Part shown: positions 8,452 to 17,900 of the stretch, piece by piece
Position numbering within the stretch: the first letter of the stretch is position 1
Layout: each line of letters opens with the position of its first letter
Position numbers and translations under genes: made by a program
Source of the DNA: an uncultured Kiritimatiellota bacterium
GTDB lineage: Bacteria > Verrucomicrobiota > Kiritimatiellia > RFP12 > UBA1067
Reading direction: 5' to 3'
Assembly (NCBI GenBank): GCA_934635385.1
Contig: CAKTZI010000006.1
Span: 1 to 64,000, forward strand
Length of the DNA: 64,000 bases
Notes under the pieces: model-generated
Database searches by the model: none
What the model was told of the DNA's origin: nothing
What the model saw: only the letters and a program-made list of their open reading frames with translations

Positions 8452-9579
8452 ATGTCGATTGTGATTGGCTGCCTGGTCACGGCGATTCTCGTCGCCGCCG
8501 TCGCCTTTTTGTTCCTGCAGGCCCGTCTCGCGGCGGAGCGGCGCTTTGCGGAGGAGAAGGAGCGGACGCTCGGCGCGAAGCTGGAGGCGATCGTCGCGCA
8601 GGTCTCGGACGTGACGGCGCGTTCGCTTGCCGCGCGCGAGCGGGAGCTCGCGGAGCGGAACGCCGCGCAGGTGCGGCCGCTCTTCGACCGGATGAAGGGC
8701 GACCTCGACGCCTTCCGCCAGGCGGCGGCCGCCGCGCAGACGGAGAACGCGAAGCTCGGCGCGTCGCTGAAGACGCAGATCGAGGAGGTCGGGAAGAAGG
8801 CCGAGGGGCTGGGGCGTCAGGCGGACGAGTTCGTGACGGCCCTGAAGGGCGGCAACAAGGTGCAGGGCAACTGGGGCGAGGGCATTCTCGCGAAGACGCT
8901 GGAGGACGCGGGCCTCGTGAAGGGCGAGAACTTCACGGAGCAGGAGGGAACGCGCGCCGACCGTCCCGACGTCACCGTCTTCGACGGCGCGGGACACAGG
9001 ATCTTCATCGACGCCAAGGTCAACATCACCGACTTCATCGACGCGGCCAACGCGGCGAACGAGGGGCGGGCGGAGGCGTCCGCCGCGCTGATGAGGAAGC
9101 ACGCCGCGAGCGTCCGCGAACAGGTGAAGCGGCTGGCGGCGAAGGACTATCCGCGAGCGCTCGGCGGCGCGGAAGTCGTCATCATGTTCCTGCCGAGCGA
9201 GGCGACCTATTCGGCGGCGGTCATTGCCGACCCGTCGCTCATCGGGTTTGCAAATGCGCAGAAGGTCGTCCTTGCGACGCCGCAGACGCTGCTCACGCTG
9301 CTGACGCTCTTCCGGCTCGGCATCGTCCACCAGCAGGTCGAGAAGAACAACGCCGAGATCCACAAGCGCGCCGAGCAGGTCATCGCGCGCGTGGACGCCG
9401 CGTTCGCCGCGTTCGAGAAGGTCGGCAAGGCGCTGGATGACGCGACGGCGAAGTACCATGAGGCGTTGCGCAGGCTCGGGCTGGAGGAGGGCGCGCAGAA
9501 TGTCCTCACGCCGGCGAAGGAGCTGGTGCGGCTGACCGATTCGGCCGCGAAGCGCAGCGCCAAGGTCTTTCAGGACTGA
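8452..9579 (+). CDS. rmuC: RmuC-family DNA recombination protein
   Basis: 375-aa protein with an N-terminal membrane anchor (about residues 2-22), a long coiled-coil (about 25-125) and the RmuC nuclease-like core. Diagnostic segments are VQGNWGEGILAKTLEDAGL, RPDVTVF, IFIDAKVNITDFIDA and VVIMFLPSEATYSAA; the D..DAK arrangement fits a PD-(D/E)XK-like site. RmuC limits inversions at short repeats in E. coli. GGGGGGAAACG precedes the ATG. It is the last gene of the run that began at fabH. Confidence 0.93.
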   Translation: MSIVIGCLVTAILVAAVAFLFLQARLAAERRFAEEKERTLGAKLEAIVAQVSDVTARSLAARERELAERNAAQVRPLFDRMKGDLDAFRQAAAAAQTENAKLGASLKTQIEEVGKKAEGLGRQADEFVTALKGGNKVQGNWGEGILAKTLEDAGLVKGENFTEQEGTRADRPDVTVFDGAGHRIFIDAKVNITDFIDAANAANEGRAEASAALMRKHAASVREQVKRLAAKDYPRALGGAEVVIMFLPSEATYSAAVIADPSLIGFANAQKVVLATPQTLLTLLTLFRLGIVHQQVEKNNAEIHKRAEQVIARVDAAFAAFEKVGKALDDATAKYHEALRRLGLEEGAQNVLTPAKELVRLTDSAAKRSAKVFQD

Positions 9580-9626
9580 ATCGCAGAAGGCAAGGGCGCG
9601 CAGCCCCCGATTTCTACCTAAGGAGA

Positions 9627-9722
9627 GTGACAATCCGTGAATTTTAGGATGAACTTTAGGTGACAATTCGTGATTTCTGATGGCTCGCAAGGTTGACAAT
9701 CCGTGATTGTAAATTGTATAAT
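9627..9722 (+). repeat. Three direct repeats (33-bp period) leading into a consensus promoter
   Basis: The core TGACAATCCGTGA(A/T)T recurs at 9627, 9660 and 9693, exactly 33 bp apart (second copy TGACAATTCGTGATT). The third copy begins TTGACA (9693-9698), which serves as -35 for TATAAT at 9717-9722 with an 18-bp spacer. The array sits directly in front of the ATPase remnant and parallels the array at 31798-31890 in front of the intact relative. Confidence 0.8.
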
Positions 9723-10284
9723 CCCTTTTGAAAAAGGAGATTATTGTATTTACGCGCGCGAAACGTTGATTGCGTTTGACGAGGTGCAGTTGTATCCTAA
9801 GGCAAGGGGGTTGATCAAGTATTTGGTTGAGGACGGACGATACGACTATATCGAGACAGGGTCGCTCGTGTCGATTCGCAAGAACGTCGAGAGCATTGTT
9901 ATTCCGTCGGAAGAGCGTTCAATCAGGCTCGATCCGATGGATTTCGAAGAGTTCCTGTGGGCGTTGGGTGATTCGACGTCGATCCCCTATCTCAGGGACT
10001 GCTTTGACGCGCTGAAGACATCCCGCGAACGGCTGTTCTACTATTCGCGGGCGGATCGGGACAATCGTGGCAACCGCATGGAGATCGATTTCCTGACGGT
10101 TCAAGGTCGGTGCATCTGCCCTATTGAAGTGAAATCGGCGGATAGTCGCTTTCATGTCTCATTGGACAAGTTCAGGAGCAAGTTCGGTGAGCAGCTCGGA
10201 CGTTCAATCGTGCTGGCACCTAGAGATGTCCGACAGGATGGTGCTGTCGTCTGTCTACCACTCCCGATGGCGATGTTCGTTTGA
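9703..10284 (+). pseudogene. Degenerate AAA ATPase/DUF4143 gene
   Basis: The reading frame resembles the family of AAA ATPases with C-terminal DUF4143 and PD-(D/E)XK-like domains, but it is deleted twice. The Walker A half is missing: the frame begins just before the Walker B-like segment LIAFDEVQLYPKARGLIKYL. YIETGSLVSIRKN and LDPMDFEEFLWALG follow, then the frame jumps to the C-terminal nuclease-like piece RNRMEIDFLTVQGRCICPIEVKSAD and ends VVCLPLPMAMFV. About 200 residues of DUF4143 are therefore absent. There is no convincing start codon; the promoter (TTGACA/TATAAT) runs into the truncated frame. Lower GC than its neighbours. An intact paralogue lies at 31922-33211. Confidence 0.8.
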
Positions 10285-10342
10285 TCGAATCGCTCGCAAG
10301 ATTGCCGCGCTTCTGAGCGGACAGGAAAGGCGGCGCACAAGA

Positions 10343-10384
10343 AACCTGTATTTACAGGTTGCGCAGGGAGTCAAAAAATATGAT
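10343..10384 (+). promoter_or_regulatory. Palindromic operator plus -10 box upstream of esterase gene
   Basis: A perfect 18-bp palindrome AACCTGTATTTACAGGTT (10343-10360) overlaps the expected -35 position for TATGAT at 10379-10384. The arrangement looks like a repressor operator. The transcript would begin near 10391 and carry a ~285-nt leader before the esterase ATG, including a 12-C tract (10511-10522). Confidence 0.5.
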
Positions 10385-10674
10385 ACACTTCCTGCGTGAT
10401 GACGAAGACAAGCGAGAACGTGCGGCGAGCGGCCCGTCGAAATGACGGGGCGGCCGCGAGTGCTTCAGGCGCGCGAGGGCGCGCCGTGACGCGCGCGCTT
10501 GGAATCAGTACCCCCCCCCCCCACTTTTTAGCTGACGCGCCTGTAGCCCCTCTGAACGGGCGTTCCGGCGATTCTGCGCACGGCCTTCCGGCGGCGGGCG
10601 GTGACGGCTTTTTGCGTGCGCATGTGTGTGCGCCGAACAACCAGAAAACAATCCGAAAGGAAGGAATCCTGACA
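10385..10674 (+). other. Long leader/intergenic region with 12-C homopolymer
   Basis: No independent gene is recognised. An open frame from GTG 10396 is continuous with the downstream esterase, but its translation is low-complexity (Ala/Arg/Gly-rich) and an RBS-preceded ATG lies at 10675, so it is treated as leader. It contains an uninterrupted run of 12 C (10511-10522) followed by ACTTTTTAG. Confidence 0.5.
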
Positions 10675-13119
10675 ATGAGGAAATCGATGGCCTTGTCGCT
10701 TCTCGCGGCGGCCCTTTCGCTGGGCGCGGAAACCGTGCCCCTGTCCGAGACGGGCGACCTGCACCTGCCCGCGAACGTGACGGCGGACACGCCATGCCTG
10801 CTGCTGATCCATGGCGGCGGCTGGACGGAGATGAGCCGTCGGGACGTCGTGGGCATCGCCGACTACCTCTCGAAGGACTTGGGCTTCGTCGTCTACAACG
10901 TCGACTATCGGCTGGCTTCGCCGGAGCATCCGTGGCCGGCGTGCGGAGAGGATTGCATGGCGGCAGCCAGGTTCATGTTCACCGAGGCGTTCGCGCGCGC
11001 GGCGGGCGTCCGGCCCCGGAAGATCTGGATTGCCGGCGCGAGCGCGGGCGGGCATCTGGCGTTGTGGACGGGCCTTTCCCTGCCGTCCGAGCAGGTCGCC
11101 GGCATCGTGTCGATTTCGGGCATTGCCGATCCGGCGCCTGACTTCGCGCGGCATCCGAGACGCTATCGCGCGCTCTTCGGCGGACAGGATCCGGCGGCGG
11201 CGCGGCTTGACGCGATGAGCCCGCTACGGCTGATCCGTCCGAACGGCCCGCCCGTCCTGCTGACGCACGCGACGGGCGACAGGGTCGTCCCGATCGCCTC
11301 GGCGCGGAACTTCGAGAAGGCGTACCGCGCCGCCGGCAACCGCGTCGAGTTCTACGAATACCCGAACGAGATCGAGTGGGGGCTTTCCGGGCACTGCATC
11401 TGGCGACCGAATTCGAAGCCGCATCGCCTGATTGCCGCGCTGGAGCGGACGATCGCCGATTTCGTCCTGCCGCCGCGCGTGCCGACGCCACAGCCGGCCC
11501 AAAGCGCGGTCGAGGTGCATGCGTTCTACTACCCCGGCACGGAGCAGCGGTGGGAGTGGGATCTCCTCGAACGGACGCGGCCGCAGCTCAAGCCGCTGCT
11601 CGGCTGGTATGACGAGACGGATCCCGAAGTCGTCGACTGGCAGATCAAGTGGGCGGTCGAGCACGGCATCTCGGCGTTTTGCGTGGACTGGTACTGGAAT
11701 CGCGGCGCGCGCCGGCTGGAGCACTGGGTGCAGGCGTACTACCGCGCCAAGCACCGCCGCTTCCTCAAGTGGTACATGATGTACGCGAACCACAACGAGC
11801 CCGGCGCCCACGACGAGGCGGACACGCGGCGGCTCGTGCAGTACTGGATCGACAGCTACTTCCGCACGCCGGAGTACTACCGCATCGACGGGAAGCCCGT
11901 CGTCGTGATCTGGGCGTTCGACCGGTTCGGCGAGGACTTCGCGGAGGAGGCGGCCCGGCGCGGCGAGAGGATCGCGCCCGAAGAGGGGCTGCGGCGGGCG
12001 ATCGCGCTCATGCAGTCGGTTGTGCGCGCGGCGGGATTCCCCGGCATCCACTTCATCGACATGTACCACGGGCACGCCTACAGCGCGCGGCTGGTGGACG
12101 TGCCGCGCGCGGCCGGCTATTCGGCGCAGATGATCTACAACTTCGACACGATCGCCTGGAACCTCGCGCCCGAGGCGCGGCGGCCGGGCGACCGCAGGGA
12201 CAGCTTCGACTACTCCCTGATCCGTCCGGCCGTCAACCGCTGGTGGGCGATGACGAGCCGCGATCCCGCGTTCCCGTTCTGGCCCATCGTCCCCACGGGC
12301 TGGGACGACCGGCCGCGCTCCTTCGAGAAGGCCCGCGTCATCCGCAACCGGACGCCGGAGGCGTTCCGCGAGATCCTCGCCGACTGCCGCGCGTTCTGCG
12401 AGACGAACGGCTTCACGCGCTGCATCGTCGCCCCGATCAACGAGTGGCAGGAGGGCAGCTACATCGAGCCGAACGAGGAATACGGGTTCGCGATGTACGA
12501 CGCGATCCGGGAGGTCTTCTGCGAGAGGCCGGTCGGCGGATGGCCGCAGGACGTGCGCCCGCAGGACGTCGGCTGCGGCCCCTACGACATCCCGGAGATC
12601 GTGCGTCCGCCCGTGACGTCGTGGCGCTTCGCCGAGGGCGTGCAGGGGTGGTGCCGGAATCCCTATGCGACGGCCCTGGTGCGGAACGTGGGCGGCGCGC
12701 TCCACTACTTCCGCAGCGAGAGCGGCCTCCCGGCCGTTTGCACGAAGGTCGCGCCGTTCGATGCGCAGACGCACGCGCGGCTTCGCTTCCGCGCGCGCAT
12801 CCTGCCCGACCCGCGCGGCGTGCCCTCGTGGTTTGCGCACAAGTATCCCGACCGCACGCGCGGGGGCTCGCTGATCTGGTCGACGCCGGGCGAGCCCATC
12901 ATCCGCGTGGATGCCGCGACGGACGAGATCTCGGTGACGAAGACGAATCGGCTGTCGTTCGAGACGATCCCCGACGGCGCGTGGCACGCGTATGACATCG
13001 ATCTCTCGTCCGCGCCCGGCTGGCGGGGTCCGGTGGACGAGATCTGGTTCGACGTGGACAATTTCGTCTACACGAAGGTATGGATCGAGAGTCTCGAATT
13101 TGTAAGAACAGGCAAGTAA
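10675..13119 (+). CDS. Secreted esterase fused to GH99-like (WbsX) domain
   Basis: 814-aa exported protein with signal peptide MRKSMALSLLAAALSLGAE. Residues ~25-275 form an alpha/beta-hydrolase of the HSL/acetyl-xylan-esterase type: oxyanion motif HGGG (46-49), nucleophile S123 in GASAGG, D202 and H240. Residues ~280-640 match the WbsX/GH99-like family (VHAFYYPGTEQRWEW, FCVDWYWNRG, INEWQEGSYIEPNEEYGFAMYDAIRE), related to endo-alpha-mannosidases. The last ~170 residues look like a beta-sandwich. AAAGGAAGG precedes ATG 10675. I infer combined deacylation and glycosidic cleavage of a mannose-rich glycan, in line with nearby GH92 genes; the activity of the GH99-like half is unproven. Confidence 0.8.
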   Translation: MRKSMALSLLAAALSLGAETVPLSETGDLHLPANVTADTPCLLLIHGGGWTEMSRRDVVGIADYLSKDLGFVVYNVDYRLASPEHPWPACGEDCMAAARFMFTEAFARAAGVRPRKIWIAGASAGGHLALWTGLSLPSEQVAGIVSISGIADPAPDFARHPRRYRALFGGQDPAAARLDAMSPLRLIRPNGPPVLLTHATGDRVVPIASARNFEKAYRAAGNRVEFYEYPNEIEWGLSGHCIWRPNSKPHRLIAALERTIADFVLPPRVPTPQPAQSAVEVHAFYYPGTEQRWEWDLLERTRPQLKPLLGWYDETDPEVVDWQIKWAVEHGISAFCVDWYWNRGARRLEHWVQAYYRAKHRRFLKWYMMYANHNEPGAHDEADTRRLVQYWIDSYFRTPEYYRIDGKPVVVIWAFDRFGEDFAEEAARRGERIAPEEGLRRAIALMQSVVRAAGFPGIHFIDMYHGHAYSARLVDVPRAAGYSAQMIYNFDTIAWNLAPEARRPGDRRDSFDYSLIRPAVNRWWAMTSRDPAFPFWPIVPTGWDDRPRSFEKARVIRNRTPEAFREILADCRAFCETNGFTRCIVAPINEWQEGSYIEPNEEYGFAMYDAIREVFCERPVGGWPQDVRPQDVGCGPYDIPEIVRPPVTSWRFAEGVQGWCRNPYATALVRNVGGALHYFRSESGLPAVCTKVAPFDAQTHARLRFRARILPDPRGVPSWFAHKYPDRTRGGSLIWSTPGEPIIRVDAATDEISVTKTNRLSFETIPDGAWHAYDIDLSSAPGWRGPVDEIWFDVDNFVYTKVWIESLEFVRTGK

Positions 13120-13168
13120 AACATCAACAGAACACCACAAAAAAACATCAGCAAGAAAGGCAAAAACC

Positions 13169-14887
13169 ATGAAGAACTGCATGATTGGAACGTTCGCCCT
13201 CTGCACGGGCTTGGCACTGGGGACACAGGCGGCTACCGTCTGCACGGTCGATCAACTTGTTGCGGCCGTCCGGAATGGCGAGCGCTGGGTTGACGTCTGG
13301 CCCGGGACCTACGATCTCGGCGACTTGGAGCCGATGACGGCGGCGGACGGCCAGAAGGCGTACCTCGTCATCACGGCGGCGAATTGCGTGTTCAAGAATG
13401 CGAAGACCGACGGGCAGCAGCACTGGAGCGCGCGAGATCCGAAGGATGAAGTGGTCATCAAGGGCGGCACGACCGCGCGGCTCGTCTACTGCTACGGCAG
13501 CGGGCGCACCACGCAGTTCCAGCACGTCACGTTCGAGGGCGGCGATGCGGGCACGGGCGGAAACGGCGGCGTTGTCGCGTTCTCCGGCATCGGCAAGGGC
13601 CTGGCCACGAACTGCGTGTTCCGTGGCGCGGCGGCGGCGAACGGCGGCGCGACCTACGGCCTGACCGCTTCTGACTGCCTGTTCACGAACAACACGGCGC
13701 GCGCAAACGGCGGCGGCGCCTTCGGCTTCGCGGCGGAAGGCCTGACGAACGCCTTCGTGAACTGCGTCTTCGCCGACAACCGCGCGGCAAACGGCGGCGG
13801 CCTTTACTGCAAGGACTACTTTCAGAGCGTTCGGGGCTGCGTCTTCACGAACAATGCCGCGACGGCGAATGGCGGCGGCCTTTATGCGGCCGCGAAGGTC
13901 GATGCGCTGACGGACACGGCGTTTGACGGCAACTGCGCCGGCGAGAAGGGCGGATGCCTGTTTGCGGCGGGGCTGGAGGAGGCCACGGGCTGCACGTTCA
14001 GGAACGGCGTCAGCGACGGTGAGTTCGGCGGCGTCTACCTGCAGAGCTACGGCGGCGCGTTCAGCGGCTGCCTCTTCGAGAGCAACACCAACAGGACGGC
14101 GACGGTGAACGGCTCGCACGTCAACAACGCGCAGTCCGCCACGGACTGCACGTTCAGAGGATGGGGCGACATGCGCGTCCAGCGGTTCAGCCGCTGCACG
14201 TTCGACCGCTGCGTCTACTTCGCGGGCGAGGGGTCGAACGAAGACGGGCTGATCACGTTCAACAGCTGGCGCGAAGCCGGCTCGATCGAGAACTGCCTGT
14301 TCGCCGGCTGCCAGACCTGCGTGCTCGTCTACAACAAGTCCAACAGGACGGTGCCGATCGTCAACTGCACGTTCGCCGACAACACGCTGCGTCACTGGGG
14401 CAGGCATGACGGCTTCCTGTTCTTCGCGCACCGTGCCGACGAGGGGCTGCCGTCGACCAACGTCATCGTCAACAGCATCTTCTCGGGCAACAGGATCGCG
14501 ACGGAGGCGAGCGTTGCGTCCGGAGAATCCTTTTCCTGCGACTTCACGGCGAACGCCACGACCTACAAGGTCGAGTCAAGCCCGTGCCTGAACCTCGTCA
14601 GCAATGCGGTCTACGTGACGTATGACGCCGCGTACAGCAAGAACAATCCGACGCAGTTCAGCAAGTTCCGGAAAGTCGCCGACGTCGGCTTCGCCGGCAC
14701 GGGGGACCCGGCGCTCCCGCCCTACGCGCTGCGGAAGGACTCGCGCGCCGTCAATCGCGGACTGGACGCCGGCTGGACGGCGGAGGACAGGGATCTGGCG
14801 GGGAATTCGCGCGTGCAGGGGCGGGCCGTCGATCTCGGCTGCTACGAAAGCCCGTTTGACCGCGGGCTCGTGCTGGTTGTGCGCTGA
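13169..14887 (+). CDS. Secreted right-handed beta-helix protein with Pmp-like repeats
   Basis: 572-aa exported protein (signal peptide about residues 1-21, ending GTQAA). The body holds repeated rungs of the type NCVFxxNxAxxNGGGxY (for example DCLFTNNTARANGGGAFG and GCVFTNNAATANGGGLY), like chlamydial polymorphic membrane proteins and other right-handed parallel beta-helices. Cysteines recur once per rung. The C terminus (DLGCYESPFDRGLVLVVR) lacks an obvious autotransporter barrel. An RBS-like GAAAGG precedes the ATG. The neighbouring CAZymes suggest glycan binding, lyase activity or a surface role; none can be assigned. Confidence 0.8.
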   Translation: MKNCMIGTFALCTGLALGTQAATVCTVDQLVAAVRNGERWVDVWPGTYDLGDLEPMTAADGQKAYLVITAANCVFKNAKTDGQQHWSARDPKDEVVIKGGTTARLVYCYGSGRTTQFQHVTFEGGDAGTGGNGGVVAFSGIGKGLATNCVFRGAAAANGGATYGLTASDCLFTNNTARANGGGAFGFAAEGLTNAFVNCVFADNRAANGGGLYCKDYFQSVRGCVFTNNAATANGGGLYAAAKVDALTDTAFDGNCAGEKGGCLFAAGLEEATGCTFRNGVSDGEFGGVYLQSYGGAFSGCLFESNTNRTATVNGSHVNNAQSATDCTFRGWGDMRVQRFSRCTFDRCVYFAGEGSNEDGLITFNSWREAGSIENCLFAGCQTCVLVYNKSNRTVPIVNCTFADNTLRHWGRHDGFLFFAHRADEGLPSTNVIVNSIFSGNRIATEASVASGESFSCDFTANATTYKVESSPCLNLVSNAVYVTYDAAYSKNNPTQFSKFRKVADVGFAGTGDPALPPYALRKDSRAVNRGLDAGWTAEDRDLAGNSRVQGRAVDLGCYESPFDRGLVLVVR

Positions 14888-14916
14888 CAAGTGTCTTCGA
14901 CGAAGGGACGTGATTG

Positions 14917-17900
14917 ATGACGTTGTCTGCATTGGGGGTGTTGGTCGCCGCCGTGACGCTGTTCGATTTCGACGGCGCGCCCGGCGACTATCGCGTGGGG
15001 CGCGGACGCTATCTGGACGAGGCGGCGGCGCGTGAGCAGGTGTCTGTCGAGCCGGACGGCGTGCACGTGCGGCTCGACGCCGAGCGGCAGAGTCCGAAGG
15101 AGTCGTTCTGGTGGACGTCGCTGACGCTGCCGGAACGCTTCCGTTCGGCGAGTCCGTGGCTCGGGCGCCGCGTGGCGCTCGTCGTCCGGCGCGAGCCGTT
15201 CGTCCGCGTCCGCAAGTCCTGCTACCTGCAGTTCACCGACCGCGACGGCGAGTGCTTCCAGTACCGCGTCAGCCGAATCCGGGAAGACGCCTCGAACGCG
15301 GTCGTCCGCTTCGAGTTCGACCTGAAGGCCGACGGCTATTCGGGCAAGTGGGGCGCGTCCGCGAACGGCGTCGTCGACGAGCCGCTGCGGCTGACGGCGC
15401 TCTCCTTCGAGTACGGCGCGAACACGGGGCCAGGCGAGTATGTCCTCGTGCGGATGGAGGACGACACGCCGCCGCCGGCGGTTAGGCCGACGGTCGTCAC
15501 CCTCGAGCGGATCTCGACCGACGTCACGTATCCCGGTGCGCGGCCGTTTCCGCCCGCGCGACGGCTGGCGTTCAGGCTGGATCGTCCGCTGGCGGGCGAG
15601 ATGTCGCTCGCGTTGACGTGCAACCCGGACAACCCCTCGCGTAAGAGCTTTTCGACGAACCTGACGGCCGTGGCCTCGAATGGCCTTGTGCGCTTCGCGT
15701 GCGCCTTGCCGGCGGGCTACAGCTACCAGTTCAAGAAGCTGGCGTTCACGGGCGCGTCGCCCGCCGGCGGATGGCAGATCGCCGACGCCGCCGGCGAATT
15801 CCTGCAGACCTCGGCGGAGGCGTTTCGCCTTGACGTCGAGACGGGCAACCCGTTTCACGTCGTCCGCGCGGAGCGTCCCGACGAGCGGCCGGTCGCGGTC
15901 GTCCGCAACCCGTCGGCGGACGTGCGGACCTGGCGGGCGATCCTGCGGTTCCGCGACGTCTTCGGCCATGCGTTCGAGATGACGTTCGACCGTGCGGTTC
16001 AGCCGGGCGAGACGGTGCGCCTGCCGCTCGCGTGGCCGCTTCCGGCGAAGGGCCTGTGGTTCGCCGAGGCCGAAGTCCGGGGCGAGGACGGCTCCGCGGC
16101 GACCAAGTCTTCGCGCTTCGCGTGGATCGACCTCCATGAGGCGGGGCCGCGGCTGGAGAAGCCGAAGTTCCGCATGGGCGTCAATTTCCACGGACAGCGC
16201 TACCAGCCGACCTGGCTGAAGCCCGCGTTCGACGCGCTGGTCGCGTCCGGCGCCAAGTTCTGCCGCGTGGACGGCGGCTTCATGCTGGGCTCGGTGCGTC
16301 CGGCCGAGGGCACGTGGAACTGGACTTACGCCGACACGTTCATCCGCATGACGCAGCAGGCGGGGCTGGCCGTGGACGCGATCGTCCAGGGCACGCCGGA
16401 GTGGGCGATCGACCGGGAGGCTCTCAAGACGGTGAACCCGACGCGCCACCGCTACAAGATGGCCGCCACGCCCGGCGTGTTCCGCGACTTCTGCCGCGCG
16501 CTCGCGTCGCGCTACGGCACGAAGATCGACTACTACGAGATCGGCAACGAATGGGATCTCACGCCCGCGCACACGCTCAGCTTCGAGCAGGCGGAGCGGA
16601 CGCTGCGCGAGGGGTACGAGGGCGTGCACGCCGGCTGCCCGGAGGCGACGGTCACGACCTGCGGCTGGGCGACGATGACGAGCCGGACGCTCTTTGACTG
16701 GCCGAAGCCGCTCGTGCATGAGGGCGTCATCGAGCATTTTGCCGACCGCCCCGAACTCTACGATGTCTGGGCCCTGCACGGGCACGGCCTGTTCGAGGCG
16801 TATGTCGAGCGCCTGCAGGGGGACTTCCTGCCGATGCGCGAAAGGACTGCGCTGGCGGCGCGTCCGTGGTCAAGCCACGAGACGGGGCTGAGCTGCTGGT
16901 GGAGCGGCGAGCAGGACGTCGCGCGGACGGTGTGGGCGAAGATCCTCTACGCCTGGTCGTGGGGCGCACGGGACTACATCTGGTACAACCTGCGCGCGAC
17001 CGGCTGGCGGGACGGCGAGGAGCCCGGCTACGGGCTGCTGACCGCCGACCTGCATCCGCGCGCCGGCTATGCCGCCTTCGCCGCGCTGACGGCGATCTTC
17101 TCCGGCCTCGACGCGGACGGGCGGCTCATTTCCGAGCATCCGCGGCACCTGTACCGCTTCAGGGGCGAGAAGCCCGGCTTTCGCGGCCTTGTGCTGGCGG
17201 GCTGGAACTGGCATCGGACGGAGAAGGCGCCGGTGCGGATCCGGACGGATGCCGTCCGGGCGGAACTCGCCGACCACATGGGCAACCGCATCCCCGTGCG
17301 GATCGACGGCGGCGTGGTCGAGCTGCCGCTGTCGCCGACGCCGCGCGCGCTGATCCTCCATGCCGCGACAGAGGCTGACCTCGCGGAGGCGGACCGGGTG
17401 TCCTGGGTGGACGTCTTCACGGGCACGTCAGGGACGGGACACACGCACCCGGCGGCCGCCGTGCCGTTCGGCATGGTCCAGGCCGGGCCCGACACGGGGG
17501 CGGGCGACTGGGCGCACTGCTCCGGCTACCAGTACGGCGACACGTCGGTTCTCGGCTATTCGCTCAACCACTTGTCCGGCACGGGCTGTCCCGACTACGG
17601 CGACGTGCGCATCCTGCCGTTCACGGGCGCCCTCGGCTCGAATTCGGTCGCGCGCGCGATCGACAGGGGGAGCGAAGCCGCCTCGCCCGGTTACTATCGC
17701 GTCATGCAGCCGGACGATGGGCTGACCGTCGAGATCGCCGCCGCGAAACGCGCGGCGATCTATCGGATTTCGAGTGACGGGAAGGAGGACGTGAAGGTTC
17801 TCGTGGACTTGTCCGCCGGTCTCGGCGACGATCGGTGGCATCCCGTCTACACGGAGGCGATCGACGCGCGGACGGCGGGCGAAGACACGCTCTTGGCCGA

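Noticed and set aside
199..9579. Aryl-polyene or other polyketide-like gene cluster
   Set aside because: KAS III, KAS II, a FabZ dehydratase, acyltransferase and GT2 are adjacent, but ketoreductase, ACP and the characteristic accessory genes are missing; normal fatty acid and envelope roles suffice.
9703..10284. Functional small nuclease-like gene
   Set aside because: The product lacks Walker A and most of DUF4143 and has no start codon; relatives are ~400 residues.
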